Of a stretch of 64,000 bases of DNA, positions 33,911 to 43,339 are shown piece by piece. The DNA lies in the NCBI RefSeq assembly GCF_026151345.1, contig NZ_JAMQPR010000001.1, positions 62,231 to 126,230 on the forward strand, given 5' to 3'. Each line of letters opens with the position of its first letter. Within the stretch, counting starts at the first letter, position 1. Source of the stretch: Leptospira paudalimensis. Its GTDB lineage: Bacteria; Spirochaetota; Leptospiria; Leptospirales; Leptospiraceae. Made by a program: the position numbers and the translations under genes. The notes beneath the pieces were generated by a model. The model had not been told where the DNA came from and did not search any database. It saw nothing but the letters and a program-made list of their open reading frames with translations.

Positions 33911-35035
33911 ATGATCAATCGAGTCAAAATCCATTTCGACCAAGAACGCGAGTATGTTCCTTTAGAAGCCGTCCGTGTTTTGCCTGAATTTTTCAAACAG
34001 ATGATGGCTGGAAATGGATTATTTCTCAAAGGTTATGATTCCCCGGTGAAAGTGAAATTTAAAGGGGAACGTCCAGATGGAGCACATATCTGGGAATTGG
34101 AAACAATGCCAGAAATGATTGAGACCATTTTTACAATCCAAGCGACTCCAAGTTTTCATGTAGAAATCGATTACGAAATCCAAAATCAAAAAGATAATCT
34201 TTTGCTTGGAAAGGCAATTGACCGTCGACAAACCTATACGACTCGCCAAGATTCTCGGAATGAAAAAGTAAGAGGGAATGTTGTTGCTTCTAATTTTTTA
34301 ATTGCAAAAACAAATATCGATTTTTCTAAATTAACCGGCGTTAGTTCTCAAGTCATTTTATCTGACATACAAAAAACTGTTCTTAAGAACTATCCTCAGT
34401 CGAAAGTAGTCTTTATTTCATCCTCAACACATAGTGATGAAATTGATCTCATGAAGGAACATAAAAAACCAATTTTTGTTCTGGATACAGAAACATTTGA
34501 ATCATACAATTCGGATGAGGTATTTGACCCTAAAAAGACTTTTGAAGATGAGTTTTTACTCGATGATAAGGTAAATGAATATAAGAAGAAAAAAATAGGA
34601 TCTTATATTTATTATCCGTTATTCATTCAAATGAAAGAAATGCATTTTTTTGCATACCTCTCATTAGAAACTGAAAGAACAAGAATCCCTAGCGAAGTTT
34701 TGGATTTGTTTAAAGAGGTTGAACGTACGTTTCAAGAAAGAATTATGGATTCAAATACCCATATTCTTGATATCAAACAAAACGTTTTGAACGTTTCTCG
34801 AGGTGGAGTTGCCTTGGAAATCAGTGATATGGAAATAGTAAAAGCACTGAAAGTGAAACCTTCGTTTACCTTAGACATCAATTTTAAATTACAAGCACCA
34901 ATTCGGATGGCAGTGGAATTGCGCCATTTAGAAGAAGTGAACGATTTTTACCGTTTAGGCGGTAGGATCACTGGTGTGAGCGGAGACAAAAAAGCCAAAG
35001 AGATTTACCATAGTCTCATTGATTTTTTTAATTAA
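33911..35035 (+). CDS. PilZ-like protein with widely separated c-di-GMP motifs
   Basis: A 374-residue cytoplasmic protein. An N-terminal beta-rich region (1-100, perhaps YcgR-N-like) is followed by an RxxxR motif (Arg112-Arg116). A 180-residue alpha/beta region then precedes NVSRGG (NxSxxG, 294-299) and the usual C-terminal PilZ strands (GGRITGV near the end). In ordinary PilZ domains the two motifs are about 25 residues apart. The protein shares this layout with 49577-50749. It may correspond to DUF1577 of Leptospira, but I am not sure of the number. It is in an operon-like run with OmpA/PD40 upstream and hisS 27 bp downstream. Confidence 0.68.
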   Translation: MINRVKIHFDQEREYVPLEAVRVLPEFFKQMMAGNGLFLKGYDSPVKVKFKGERPDGAHIWELETMPEMIETIFTIQATPSFHVEIDYEIQNQKDNLLLGKAIDRRQTYTTRQDSRNEKVRGNVVASNFLIAKTNIDFSKLTGVSSQVILSDIQKTVLKNYPQSKVVFISSSTHSDEIDLMKEHKKPIFVLDTETFESYNSDEVFDPKKTFEDEFLLDDKVNEYKKKKIGSYIYYPLFIQMKEMHFFAYLSLETERTRIPSEVLDLFKEVERTFQERIMDSNTHILDIKQNVLNVSRGGVALEISDMEIVKALKVKPSFTLDINFKLQAPIRMAVELRHLEEVNDFYRLGGRITGVSGDKKAKEIYHSLIDFFN

Positions 35036-35062
35036 ACTTCGTGGTTCAATAGGAGCCAAACA

Positions 35063-36376
35063 TTGAAAGAACAGAAATTAACTACAGAAAATTATAAGGG
35101 AACTCGGGATTTTTATCCTGAGGATATGCGCCTTCGGAATTATCTTTTTTCCGTCATGAAAGACGTCGTAAGGTCTTATGGATATGAAGAGTATGACGGC
35201 CCTATGGTCGAATCCTTAGATTTATACCGAGCAAAAACTGGTGAAGAAATTGTAGGAAAACAAATTTATAACTTTATCGATAAGGGTGATCGAGAAGTTG
35301 CCATAAGACCAGAAATGACTCCTACGGTTGCAAGAATGGTAGCAAAAAAATTACGAGAGTTACCAAGGCCAATTCGTTGGTTTTCCATTCCTAATTTATG
35401 GCGTTATGAACAACCAGGCCATGGACGACTCAGGGAACATTGGCAATTAAACGTTGATATGTTTGGTGTTGCAACGAGTCGTGCAGAGTTAGAAATATTA
35501 TCCCTTGCCTGTGACATCCTCTTTGCATTTGGTGCTCCTCGAAATAGTTTTAAAGTTACCATTTCTCATAGATCATTACTCGATGAATTTTTGTTAGATG
35601 GATTAAAAGTAAGTCCAGACCAAGCACATGAAGTTTCCAAAATTTTGGACAAAAAAAACAAAATCACGCAAGACGAATACATCACTCTTGTTTCCAAAAC
35701 CATTCCGAATGATAGCTCTGCTGTTTCAAAAATTGATTTGTTTTTAAATTCAACTGTGGAGACACTCAATCAAATCCCTGGAATTAAAGAAGAAACTCTG
35801 AGTGCAATCAAAGGATTGTTTCAAGAGATTAAGATGATTGGTTTAGAAGACATTGTCCATTTTGATCCTTCTGTAGTAAGAGGGTTTGATTATTATACAG
35901 GATTCATTTTCGAAATCTTCGATTCATCACCACAAAACAAACGTTCCTTGTATGGTGGTGGAAGGTATGATAATCTCATTGGGTTATTTTCAAATGAAGA
36001 GTTAACAGGGATTGGTTTTGGGCTGGGGGATGTAACGTTACAGAACTTTTTAACAGTTCATAAACTATTGCCTAGTTTTAAAAATGATGCAACTGTATAC
36101 ATTCCGCTGTTAGATGATTCCTCGTTTGCAGAAAATCATAATTTTGCTAAACAATTACGAAAAGAAAAGATCAATGTCGAAGTTTCCTTAGTTTCTCAAA
36201 AAATGGGAAAACAACTTTCTTATGCTGAAAAAAAAGGATACAGATGGATTTTGCTCCGTGGTGAGGACGAAATCAAGGCTGGAACCGTAACATTAAAAGA
36301 CATGGCAACTAGAGACCAATTTACGTTTAGTTTCTCGGAAGCACTTCAAAAGATAAAAGAAGAGCTTTTGAAATGA
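35063..36376 (+). CDS. hisS: histidyl-tRNA synthetase
   Basis: A 437-residue class II aminoacyl-tRNA synthetase that charges tRNA-His. Motif 1 lies in the N-terminal GTRDFYPEDMR region, motif 2 is REVAIRPEMTPTVAR, the histidine-specific segment is VVRGFDYYTGFIFE, and motif 3 is near GIGFGLGD. A C-terminal anticodon-binding domain (about 345-437) follows. The start is TTG 35063 with a good AGGAG 7 nt upstream. The PAP2 gene overlaps its end by 4 bp. An essential housekeeping gene; nothing unusual. Confidence 0.95.
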   Translation: MKEQKLTTENYKGTRDFYPEDMRLRNYLFSVMKDVVRSYGYEEYDGPMVESLDLYRAKTGEEIVGKQIYNFIDKGDREVAIRPEMTPTVARMVAKKLRELPRPIRWFSIPNLWRYEQPGHGRLREHWQLNVDMFGVATSRAELEILSLACDILFAFGAPRNSFKVTISHRSLLDEFLLDGLKVSPDQAHEVSKILDKKNKITQDEYITLVSKTIPNDSSAVSKIDLFLNSTVETLNQIPGIKEETLSAIKGLFQEIKMIGLEDIVHFDPSVVRGFDYYTGFIFEIFDSSPQNKRSLYGGGRYDNLIGLFSNEELTGIGFGLGDVTLQNFLTVHKLLPSFKNDATVYIPLLDDSSFAENHNFAKQLRKEKINVEVSLVSQKMGKQLSYAEKKGYRWILLRGEDEIKAGTVTLKDMATRDQFTFSFSEALQKIKEELLK

Positions 36377-36906
36377 ATTGGATTAGCAGTGTAGATTTAA
36401 AGTTATCCACTTGGATACAAAAACACTTACATCATAAAAACCTTAGTTGGGTTTTATCTCGAATCAATCGAGGAGAGATGTTTGCATTGGTTTTACTGCC
36501 ACTTATGTTTTTAAGTGAACTATACAAACCTGTTTATCTTAGTCTGCCATTTGTTTTGGTTTTTACGTATATGACTGATCGATTGGTTTTGGTATTAAAG
36601 AAGTATTTCGCCAGAAAACGTCCACTGGTGAGTGTTATGGGAAAAGTGGATTCAAATCCAGATATGAAACATTCGTTTCCGTCTGCTCATAGTGCTAATT
36701 CAATTGTTGTTGCAACAATACTTGTTTTTGCGTTTCGAGAAACACCCTATTTCTTTTTATTTAGTTTGTTTGCTGGAGTGGGACGTTTGATCACCTTACA
36801 CCACTTTGTTAGTGATATTATTGGAGGATGGGTCATAGGTTTTGTGATTGGACTTATTGCAGTAACAGTCCATTTCTTTTTATGGCCATATTTGGTAACT
36901 TTATGA
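36373..36906 (+). CDS. PAP2-family membrane phosphatase
   Basis: A 177-residue membrane protein with about five helices and the three PAP2 motifs: K76-x6-R83-P84, FPSAHS with His106 (PSGH variant), and [11 protein letters not shown] (Rx5Hx3D). Such enzymes hydrolyse phosphatidic acid, undecaprenyl pyrophosphate or lipid A phosphates at the outer face of the inner membrane. It overlaps hisS by 4 bp at its start and the acyltransferase gene by 4 bp at its end. The pairing with an LpxL-type acyltransferase points to lipid A or isoprenoid-lipid processing, which is inference. Confidence 0.88.
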   Translation: MNWISSVDLKLSTWIQKHLHHKNLSWVLSRINRGEMFALVLLPLMFLSELYKPVYLSLPFVLVFTYMTDRLVLVLKKYFARKRPLVSVMGKVDSNPDMKHSFPSAHSANSIVVATILVFAFRETPYFFLFSLFAGVGRLITLHHFVSDIIGGWVIGFVIGLIAVTVHFFLWPYLVTL

Positions 36907-37820
36907 AATACATCGGATACTTTTTATCATTCATTGTAGTTTATTCATTTTATTTCCCTTTTAAGATTTTGCCTTACCAATGGTGCCTTTCTTATGGGAT
37001 ATTTTTAACGAACTTAATTTATCAATTTGATAAAAAACATAGAAAGGTAGCAGCTGAAAACATTCGTTTCGCTTTCCCTGAATACACAGAAGATCAGATT
37101 TTAAATCTGGTCAAAGCTCATTATCGTCATTTGGGAATTTTACTTGCCCATACTCTTTGGGCTCCTCGCATGACGCGCGCTTGGTTAGACAAATACCTTG
37201 TAGTAGATGAATCCAGTTTAAAAATTGAAGAAGATACCAAAAAAGAGGGTGTAGGTGTAATTCTTATTTCCGGACATTTTGGTACTTGGGAAATTTTAGT
37301 TCAATTTTTGGGAATCCGTATGAAGGGTGGTGGAATTTACAAAAAAGTAAGAAATCCATTTGTAGATACCTTACTGAAACGGATGCGATCAAAAAATGGA
37401 GTTGTTTTAGTTCCTGTTGAGGAATCCACACAAGTCATCAAACTACTCAAACAAGGGTATTGGATTGGATTTGGTGCAGACCAAAACGCTGGTAAAGCAG
37501 GCATATTTGTTCCTTTCATGAATCGACAAGCCTCTACGTTTGTAGGTCCAGCTCTCATGGCATACCTCACTGGTGCCAAAATGTTATATTATTCTGTGTT
37601 AGCTGGTGATAATGGTAAGGTAATTGTAAGAGTAAAAGACCTTGGATTTGTTGATAAAAAGTTATATCCTAAAAAGGATGATGTAATTCGCCATTATACA
37701 GAACTTTGGACAAAAACTTTAGAGGAAGAAGTAAAGTTATTCCCTGAGCAGTACTTTTGGGTACATCGTAGATGGAGAACCCAACCTCAAGAGATCGATT
37801 CGAACTCAACTTCAAACTAG
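36903..37820 (+). CDS. LpxL/HtrB-like lysophospholipid acyltransferase
   Basis: A 305-residue inner-membrane protein with an N-terminal helix (5-25) and the acyltransferase motif GHFGTWE (HX4E, His125 and Glu130), as in lipid A late acyltransferases that add secondary acyl chains. [10 protein letters not shown] and the D-N-x-G-like segment [14 protein letters not shown] (about 195) also match. ATG 36903 overlaps the upstream stop as ATGA and is clearly the start; an in-frame codon at 36828 lies inside the PAP2 gene. Probable substrate is lipid A or a phospholipid; which one is not decided. A strong hairpin follows 98 bp after the stop. Confidence 0.86.
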   Translation: MKYIGYFLSFIVVYSFYFPFKILPYQWCLSYGIFLTNLIYQFDKKHRKVAAENIRFAFPEYTEDQILNLVKAHYRHLGILLAHTLWAPRMTRAWLDKYLVVDESSLKIEEDTKKEGVGVILISGHFGTWEILVQFLGIRMKGGGIYKKVRNPFVDTLLKRMRSKNGVVLVPVEESTQVIKLLKQGYWIGFGADQNAGKAGIFVPFMNRQASTFVGPALMAYLTGAKMLYYSVLAGDNGKVIVRVKDLGFVDKKLYPKKDDVIRHYTELWTKTLEEEVKLFPEQYFWVHRRWRTQPQEIDSNSTSN

Positions 37821-37918
37821 GTTATTTGATTTAAATTTTCTGGAACTGTAAACTTGGATTCATTCGATCCAAATTTAGATCTCGATAAAAGACGATTTTT
37901 GAAGGAAAAAGAACAGAA

Positions 37919-37944
37919 AAAGGCCAGAAATATTTCTGGCCTTT
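37919..37944. terminator. bidirectional intrinsic terminator
   Basis: A perfect 26 bp palindrome (AAAGGCCAGAAAT and its complement) lies 10 bp after the minus-strand transhydrogenase stop and 98 bp after the plus-strand acyltransferase stop. The GGCCAGAAA stem has A- and T-rich flanks on both sides, so it can end both convergent transcripts. The rest of 37821-37918 shows no gene. Confidence 0.75.
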
Positions 37945-37953
37945 ATCATTAGA

Positions 37954-39081
37954 TTACTCTCCTAAAAGAGCAAGTGTAGGTTTGTGTCGGATAGAACCAT
38001 TTTCAGCAATCATACATGCATTGATGATTTCATCTTCTAAGTTGATATTAAATTGTTTTTCTTTGTTCACAAACAGTTTGAGAAAGTTCACAATGTTCTT
38101 AGCATACATTTTACTTGCATCCATTGGTTGTGTACTTTGGAGATTTGAATTCCCAATGATTGTGATCCCTTTGTAAACAATGGTTTTATCATTTTCCGTT
38201 AATTCACAGTTTCCACCGTTTACTGCTGCAAGATCCACAATGACAGAACCTTGTCTCATTTTATCAACCATCTCTTTTGTAATCAGAAGAGGTGCACGTT
38301 TTCCAGGAATGAGCGCCGTAGTAATGATGATATCTGCTTTTTCGGCAAACTTTGCAATTGCTTCTTTTTGGCGTCTTTGGTAGTCTTCCGATTGTTCTAC
38401 CGCATAACCACCAGTATTGGATGCATCTGCTGCACCTTCCACTTCAACAAACTTCGCACCAAGTGACATACACTGTTCTTTAACTTCTGGTCGAGTATCA
38501 AAAACATCAACAACAGCACCTAAACGACGTGAGGTTGCAATCGCTTGCAAACCTGCAACTCCTGCTCCAAGGATTAATACACGTGCAGGTGTAATTGTAC
38601 CAGCAGCAGTTGTTAACATTGGAAAAAATCGACTGTAGTTAGACGCAGCAAGTAAAACCGCTTTGTAACCAGAAACCGTTGCTTGGCTACTGAGAACATC
38701 CATAGATTGTGCTCGTGTAATCCTTGGGATCGTATCCATCGAAAAGATTTTGAATGAAGCCGCTGCAATTTCTTTCACTTTTTTAGGGAAAGCCAATGGT
38801 GATAATGTAGCGATGTACATTTTATCTTTTCCAATCTTTTTAGCACTCGCTTCATCTAATGCATGAATGGAAACTACGATATCGGAGCCAGATAAAATAG
38901 AATCTCTCGATTCCACTGTTGCACCAACATCTTTGTAGTCTTGGTCTGAGAAAAATGCGCTGTCTCCAGCTGTAGTTTCAATCGAAACACTGAAGCCTAA
39001 CTTTTTCAATGGATCAATCACATCTGGTGTGATTGCAACTCGGTTTTCGTACGATGGTTCTTTGATTACGCCTATTTTCAT
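37954..39081 (-). CDS. pntAA: NAD(P) transhydrogenase alpha subunit, N-terminal (NAD-binding) part
   Basis: A 375-residue protein of the alanine dehydrogenase/PntA family. It opens with IGVIKEPSYENRVAI.P, has the NAD fold ILGAGVAGLQAIATSRRLGA with the acidic FDTRPEV after it, and RQGSVIVDLAAVNGGNCE. It is the hydrophilic domain I of proton-translocating transhydrogenase, which passes hydride between NADH and NADP+. The membrane domain (PntAB) and PntB are not adjacent; the genes on either side are UDP-glucuronate decarboxylase and a convergent acyltransferase. Alanine dehydrogenase is less likely, from the RQ.SEDYQRRQ loop typical of PntA. A terminator follows. Confidence 0.86.
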   Translation of the reverse strand: MKIGVIKEPSYENRVAITPDVIDPLKKLGFSVSIETTAGDSAFFSDQDYKDVGATVESRDSILSGSDIVVSIHALDEASAKKIGKDKMYIATLSPLAFPKKVKEIAAASFKIFSMDTIPRITRAQSMDVLSSQATVSGYKAVLLAASNYSRFFPMLTTAAGTITPARVLILGAGVAGLQAIATSRRLGAVVDVFDTRPEVKEQCMSLGAKFVEVEGAADASNTGGYAVEQSEDYQRRQKEAIAKFAEKADIIITTALIPGKRAPLLITKEMVDKMRQGSVIVDLAAVNGGNCELTENDKTIVYKGITIIGNSNLQSTQPMDASKMYAKNIVNFLKLFVNKEKQFNINLEDEIINACMIAENGSIRHKPTLALLGE

Positions 39082-39082
39082 T

Positions 39083-40015
39083 TTATACTCTTTTGCTAAA
39101 ATATTCGATGGTTTTTTTTACACCTTCCACAAGTGGAACGGTGGTAGTATAATTCAGTTTTTCTTTCGCCAAACTTAGGTTTGGTTTTCTTCTTGTTGGA
39201 TCATCTTGAGGGAGTGGAAGGTAAATTATTTTTGATTTACTTCCAGTTTCTTTGATCACTAGTTCTGCTAGTTCTTTGACAGTAAATTCACCGTCGTTAC
39301 CTAGATTCACAGGACCCACAAAATTTTCAACGTTCATCATATCGATGATACCTTTTACGAGATCATCCACAAAACAAAAAGACCGAGTTTGGCTTCCATC
39401 ACCATAAATCGTGATGTCTTCACCGCGTAACGCTTGTACGATAAAATTACTAACAACACGTCCATCATCGGGTATCATTCTCGGGCCATACGTATTAAAA
39501 ATGCGAATGACTCGGATTTCAACCCCATGTTGTCTGTGGTAATCAAAACATAAAGTTTCTGCCACACGTTTCCCTTCATCGTAACAACTACGAATTCCGA
39601 TGGTATTCACATTTCCCCAATACGATTCCGTTTGAGGGTGCTCGAGCGGATTACCATAAACTTCCGAAGTACTTGCTTGTAGGATCCTTGCTTTGACACG
39701 TTTGGCAAGGCCCAACATATTCATCATACCTAAAACGTTTGTTTTTACGGTTTTGATGGGGTTACTTTGGTAATGGACAGGTGATGCAGGACAAGCCATA
39801 TTATAAATTTGATCCACTTCTAATTTGATTGGATCAGTGATGTCGTGACGGATGAGTTCAAAATTAGGATTGGAAAGTAGGTGAGTGAGATTTTCTTTTC
39901 TACCAGTGTGAAAATTGTCTAAAACGATGATTTTGTTTCCAGCATTGAGCAGTCTTTCAGCTAAATGAGACCCGATGAACCCAGCTCCCCCCGTTATGAG
40001 AATTCTTTTTGCCAT
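39083..40015 (-). CDS. UDP-glucuronate decarboxylase (UDP-xylose synthase)
   Basis: A 310-residue extended [17 protein letters not shown] binds NAD. The UXS signatures [31 protein letters not shown] and [11 protein letters not shown] (YxxxK region) and FNTYGPRM are all present. The reaction converts UDP-glucuronate to UDP-xylose with CO2 release, giving a donor for surface glycans. It lies between the M50 peptidase (57 bp upstream) and pntAA (1 nt downstream) on the minus strand. Arg in the YDEGKR context is typical of the decarboxylase rather than UDP-glucose dehydratase. Strong call. Confidence 0.92.
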   Translation of the reverse strand: MAKRILITGGAGFIGSHLAERLLNAGNKIIVLDNFHTGRKENLTHLLSNPNFELIRHDITDPIKLEVDQIYNMACPASPVHYQSNPIKTVKTNVLGMMNMLGLAKRVKARILQASTSEVYGNPLEHPQTESYWGNVNTIGIRSCYDEGKRVAETLCFDYHRQHGVEIRVIRIFNTYGPRMIPDDGRVVSNFIVQALRGEDITIYGDGSQTRSFCFVDDLVKGIIDMMNVENFVGPVNLGNDGEFTVKELAELVIKETGSKSKIIYLPLPQDDPTRRKPNLSLAKEKLNYTTTVPLVEGVKKTIEYFSKRV

Positions 40016-40072
40016 TGAGATTCTATATTTGTGAAGTCGGTGTCCTACGCAAATGAAAATTTGCGATAAGGA

Positions 40073-40954
40073 CTAACCTTGGTTGTCTTTCGATGGAGGG
40101 TCTAAGAAGAAATTTGGAGGTAAAACGATCCCACTTTCCGGATCAACCCCTCTTTTTTCCAACCAGAGTTTGGCTTCTGGTGAGAGTTCCCCAGGGAAAC
40201 GTTCAAATTGTTCCACAGGATCTGGAGAATGGTGGACTTCATCATGAGAAAGAGATGTTCGGAGAGACATAAAAATGATCCCAATGCTTAATAATGACCA
40301 AAGTGTTGCGATCAAATATCCCAAAATCAAAACGACTGTTGGGATTTCTTCATTTTGTAAATCTTCAGGTCCAAGTCCAGCCATCCAAAAGGCAAGGATT
40401 CCAGCATCGGTTTCAGCAAGTCGTTCCGCAAAATCAGATAAATCATATAAAGAATACAAAGAAATGCTGGTACCTAAAAAAACGAGGGATAGGATTGATG
40501 TCGTTTCGCCTAACATCCCTAGAACTAAAATTCCAACTCCCCAGAAAATACCTGTAAAATAAGCTAGATCACCTAATTTTGAATATAACACACTGACAGA
40601 AATCAGAAACAAACCAAATAAAATCATTGTTTGGCGAGCATGTCGGCCTTGGAATCCCAATCGTAATAAAAATGCTCCAACAATGGAAGAGCCTATGTAC
40701 CCTGCGGATACGACTAAGATAAAAGAACCTCGAAAGGATGCTGGAACTGCAATGGTCTCTCCACCTTCATTACCGTGTAGAGCGATTCCTTTCACAACAC
40801 CACCGCTAAAAAGAGCAGCCGTCGCATGGCAGATTTCGTGAATCAAAACCACAAACTCTTTTAAGTACGAAGTGAATTGGTGGTCCCAAAACGCGACTAA
40901 ACTAAGGATAAGCGATAAAAAAATGACAAACTTAACGGGTTTTTCTGCCATCAT
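40073..40954 (-). CDS. M50B-type membrane metallopeptidase
   Basis: A 293-residue membrane protein with about eight helices and a zinc motif HEICH (39-43) in the second helix, the layout of the M50B peptidase group (site-2-protease relatives with short sequence). GGxxxG-like glycines follow in ALFSGGVVKG. The C-terminal 60 residues are cytoplasmic and acidic-proline rich. It may cut a membrane substrate such as an anti-sigma factor. It starts 15 bp after the SpoIIE phosphatase gene and is likely co-transcribed, an unusual partner that hints at a shared signalling path (inference). Confidence 0.76.
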   Translation of the reverse strand: MMAEKPVKFVIFLSLILSLVAFWDHQFTSYLKEFVVLIHEICHATAALFSGGVVKGIALHGNEGGETIAVPASFRGSFILVVSAGYIGSSIVGAFLLRLGFQGRHARQTMILFGLFLISVSVLYSKLGDLAYFTGIFWGVGILVLGMLGETTSILSLVFLGTSISLYSLYDLSDFAERLAETDAGILAFWMAGLGPEDLQNEEIPTVVLILGYLIATLWSLLSIGIIFMSLRTSLSHDEVHHSPDPVEQFERFPGELSPEAKLWLEKRGVDPESGIVLPPNFFLDPPSKDNQG

Positions 40955-40969
40955 CGGTTTAAGTATCGG

Positions 40970-43339
40970 CTAGTTGGGGCTAAAAGAAAGACCAATAAAT
41001 GTAATATCGTCTGATTGTTCCCGATTTCCTCTGAATTGTGTCATTCTTTGGTCGAGCAAACTGGGAAGTTCCTTGACCGTTTTGTCTGCATTATAATGCA
41101 AAAAATCAATGAGAGTGTCTTCACCAAAAATTTCATCCCGTTCACTGAAGGCTTCTGTAATCCCATCTGAATACAAAAATAGTTTGGTTCCGGGTAAAAG
41201 TTTTAATTCTTGAACATGGTAATCTGTTTCTAAAATTCCTAACACACGTTGGGTTTTAGAATGTAATTTGATTTGGCCATCAGCACGCATTTCAATTAAG
41301 GAAAGATGACCTGCATTTACATATTTAAATACATTCTCAGTGGAGTCGAATATTCCACCAAGTAAGGTCATAAATTCATTCCCTTTGTATCTCGCACGAA
41401 AAAAGGAATTAATCTCTCGGAATAAACCTTCCAGCGAAGTACCATTTCTAAGTTGTTCTCTAACAATACCTTTAATAGCACTCACTAAAAATCCAGTTCC
41501 AAGTCCATGACCAGCAACATCACCTAACAAAACAATCATTTTGGTGTTAGAAATAGGAATGATGTCTAAATAATCTCCAGAAATACCAACAGCGGGTTTT
41601 GATATATAACCGTAATCAATCCCTTTTACTTCACTAGGTAAAATCAATCGTAATGTGTTGTCTACAATGGAAGCTGTTTGGATATCTCTTACAATTTTAC
41701 GTTTTTGAATTTCATCTTCGAGTAAACTATAGTTCTCAAGTAACATTCCCGAAATTTTCACAACTTCATTAATGAATTTTAATTCTCCAATGGAAAAATA
41801 TTTTTTATCTAATTTTTCACCGATCAAAATCATAGCTTGGATATTTTTTCTGTTTGAAGAAGAATCATAAGCTGGAAATGCCAATTGAACATGTAATCCT
41901 TTTAGAAAATTATAAAGTGTTTCTCTAAGTCCAATTCCATATTCTAAATGTGAGGTGACAGTGACACGATCAGTACTTTTGAAATAATTCCAAATCTCTG
42001 ATTGCGGAGAAATTCTCATAAAATCAATATTTCTGAGATCAGTATTTGCGAATTGATCACCTGGGATTAGGATGATTAAATTAGAAACATTTACCGTTTC
42101 CTTAACAGTTTTGTTGATCGTGAGAATGGTTTTCCTCATTGATAATGGAGAAGATAATAACGCAGTGATTTTGTTGATACCGGCACTGAGTATTGGATTT
42201 TTCTCAAAAAACCAATAATCAAAAAGTTCCTTCACTTTCAGTTTCAGGGGAATTAAATACGCAGTTACCAAAAATAAAAATATAAAATTGAAAACCCATC
42301 TGTCTCTTAAGTAACGTATCGGTAAAAGATAATCTAAAACAAAAATTGAACCGACATAGGTTCCTAAAATAATAGCAACTAAAATTAAAGTAATAATACT
42401 CGGTGTAAAGATTACAAACGATGGAACAAAAGTATAACGGTATGTCCCATAGAAAAAACTGAGTATAAATAATAAGTACGTAAATATAAATAAAGATCGG
42501 TGAACATAAAACCAAGGAAAACCATCAAAAAACAAAATACTCGTAGGTAAGGCCACATAGATGACAATAGAAAATACCAAAACCAAACGTTTCAGAAGTG
42601 CTTCTTCTTGAGGTTTTGATCGTATTAACTCAACGACATTTGCAATGATATTAATCGATCCAAACAAAACTGTAATTGCATGCGCAACAATTCCGATTCG
42701 TTCAATCAGAATTAAGTCATACTTTTCTTGTGATGCAATCATTGCCATAATGAAAGATATCAAAACTTGAGGTAATAACCATTTTGAATTAATTTCCTTT
42801 CCTCGAAGGCGATAGATCAAATGGTATTGCAAAAAACTTCCTAAATATAATGTTAAAATGAATAAAAAAATGGAATTTTTGAAAGCGAGTACAAAAACAT
42901 TAGATAAAATGATTATTCCAAAATTAAAGAAAAATCCAAATATTAATGCATCTCTTGTTGAATAGTAAAAATATACAGCAATTGCTAGGCTAAAAAACGC
43001 TAAAAATAAATCAGAAAAAAATACGCCCAAAACATCTGTTTTGCGAATATTCTTTAATTTAAATTCTTCTTCGTAAATTTCTCCATTTGAGTTTTTAAGT
43101 TTTAACTTATAGGAATCTATACTAGAAAAATCACTAATGGATTCAAACTTTTCCAAATCAGAAGTTACAATTGAATTTCCCCAATGGGTTTTATTTTCTT
43201 CACCAATATTAACAATTAAACCTGAAGGGTAATAATAAAAGGGAAGTTTTTTGGAGCTATTTTGAATTCCAATAAACGAAAAAAATAGGATTAGGAAAAA
43301 TAGTAAAGAAGAGAGGATTGTGATTGCCAGTTCTCTCAT
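40970..43339 (-). CDS. membrane SpoIIE-type protein phosphatase
   Basis: A 789-residue protein. An N-terminal helix (7-27) and a periplasmic segment (30-105) precede about nine membrane helices to residue 375; a GAF-like domain (about 395-545) and a SpoIIE/PP2C phosphatase domain (about 550-789) follow. All metal aspartates are visible: GISGDY (Asp589), LGDVAGHG (Asp607), YSDGITEA (Asp725) and QSDDIT (Asp777/778). It should dephosphorylate a STAS protein or similar target. It overlaps the upstream gene by 4 bp; that gene encodes a related but apparently inactive phosphatase-like protein, so the two are made together and may form a heteromer. Confidence 0.88.
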   Translation of the reverse strand: MRELAITILSSLLFFLILFFSFIGIQNSSKKLPFYYYPSGLIVNIGEENKTHWGNSIVTSDLEKFESISDFSSIDSYKLKLKNSNGEIYEEEFKLKNIRKTDVLGVFFSDLFLAFFSLAIAVYFYYSTRDALIFGFFFNFGIIILSNVFVLAFKNSIFLFILTLYLGSFLQYHLIYRLRGKEINSKWLLPQVLISFIMAMIASQEKYDLILIERIGIVAHAITVLFGSINIIANVVELIRSKPQEEALLKRLVLVFSIVIYVALPTSILFFDGFPWFYVHRSLFIFTYLLFILSFFYGTYRYTFVPSFVIFTPSIITLILVAIILGTYVGSIFVLDYLLPIRYLRDRWVFNFIFLFLVTAYLIPLKLKVKELFDYWFFEKNPILSAGINKITALLSSPLSMRKTILTINKTVKETVNVSNLIILIPGDQFANTDLRNIDFMRISPQSEIWNYFKSTDRVTVTSHLEYGIGLRETLYNFLKGLHVQLAFPAYDSSSNRKNIQAMILIGEKLDKKYFSIGELKFINEVVKISGMLLENYSLLEDEIQKRKIVRDIQTASIVDNTLRLILPSEVKGIDYGYISKPAVGISGDYLDIIPISNTKMIVLLGDVAGHGLGTGFLVSAIKGIVREQLRNGTSLEGLFREINSFFRARYKGNEFMTLLGGIFDSTENVFKYVNAGHLSLIEMRADGQIKLHSKTQRVLGILETDYHVQELKLLPGTKLFLYSDGITEAFSERDEIFGEDTLIDFLHYNADKTVKELPSLLDQRMTQFRGNREQSDDITFIGLSFSPN

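Noticed and set aside
36828..36902. Upstream in-frame start for the LpxL-like gene
   Set aside because: Those 25 codons lie inside the PAP2 gene; the ATGA overlap at 36903 and the membrane-helix start there are typical.
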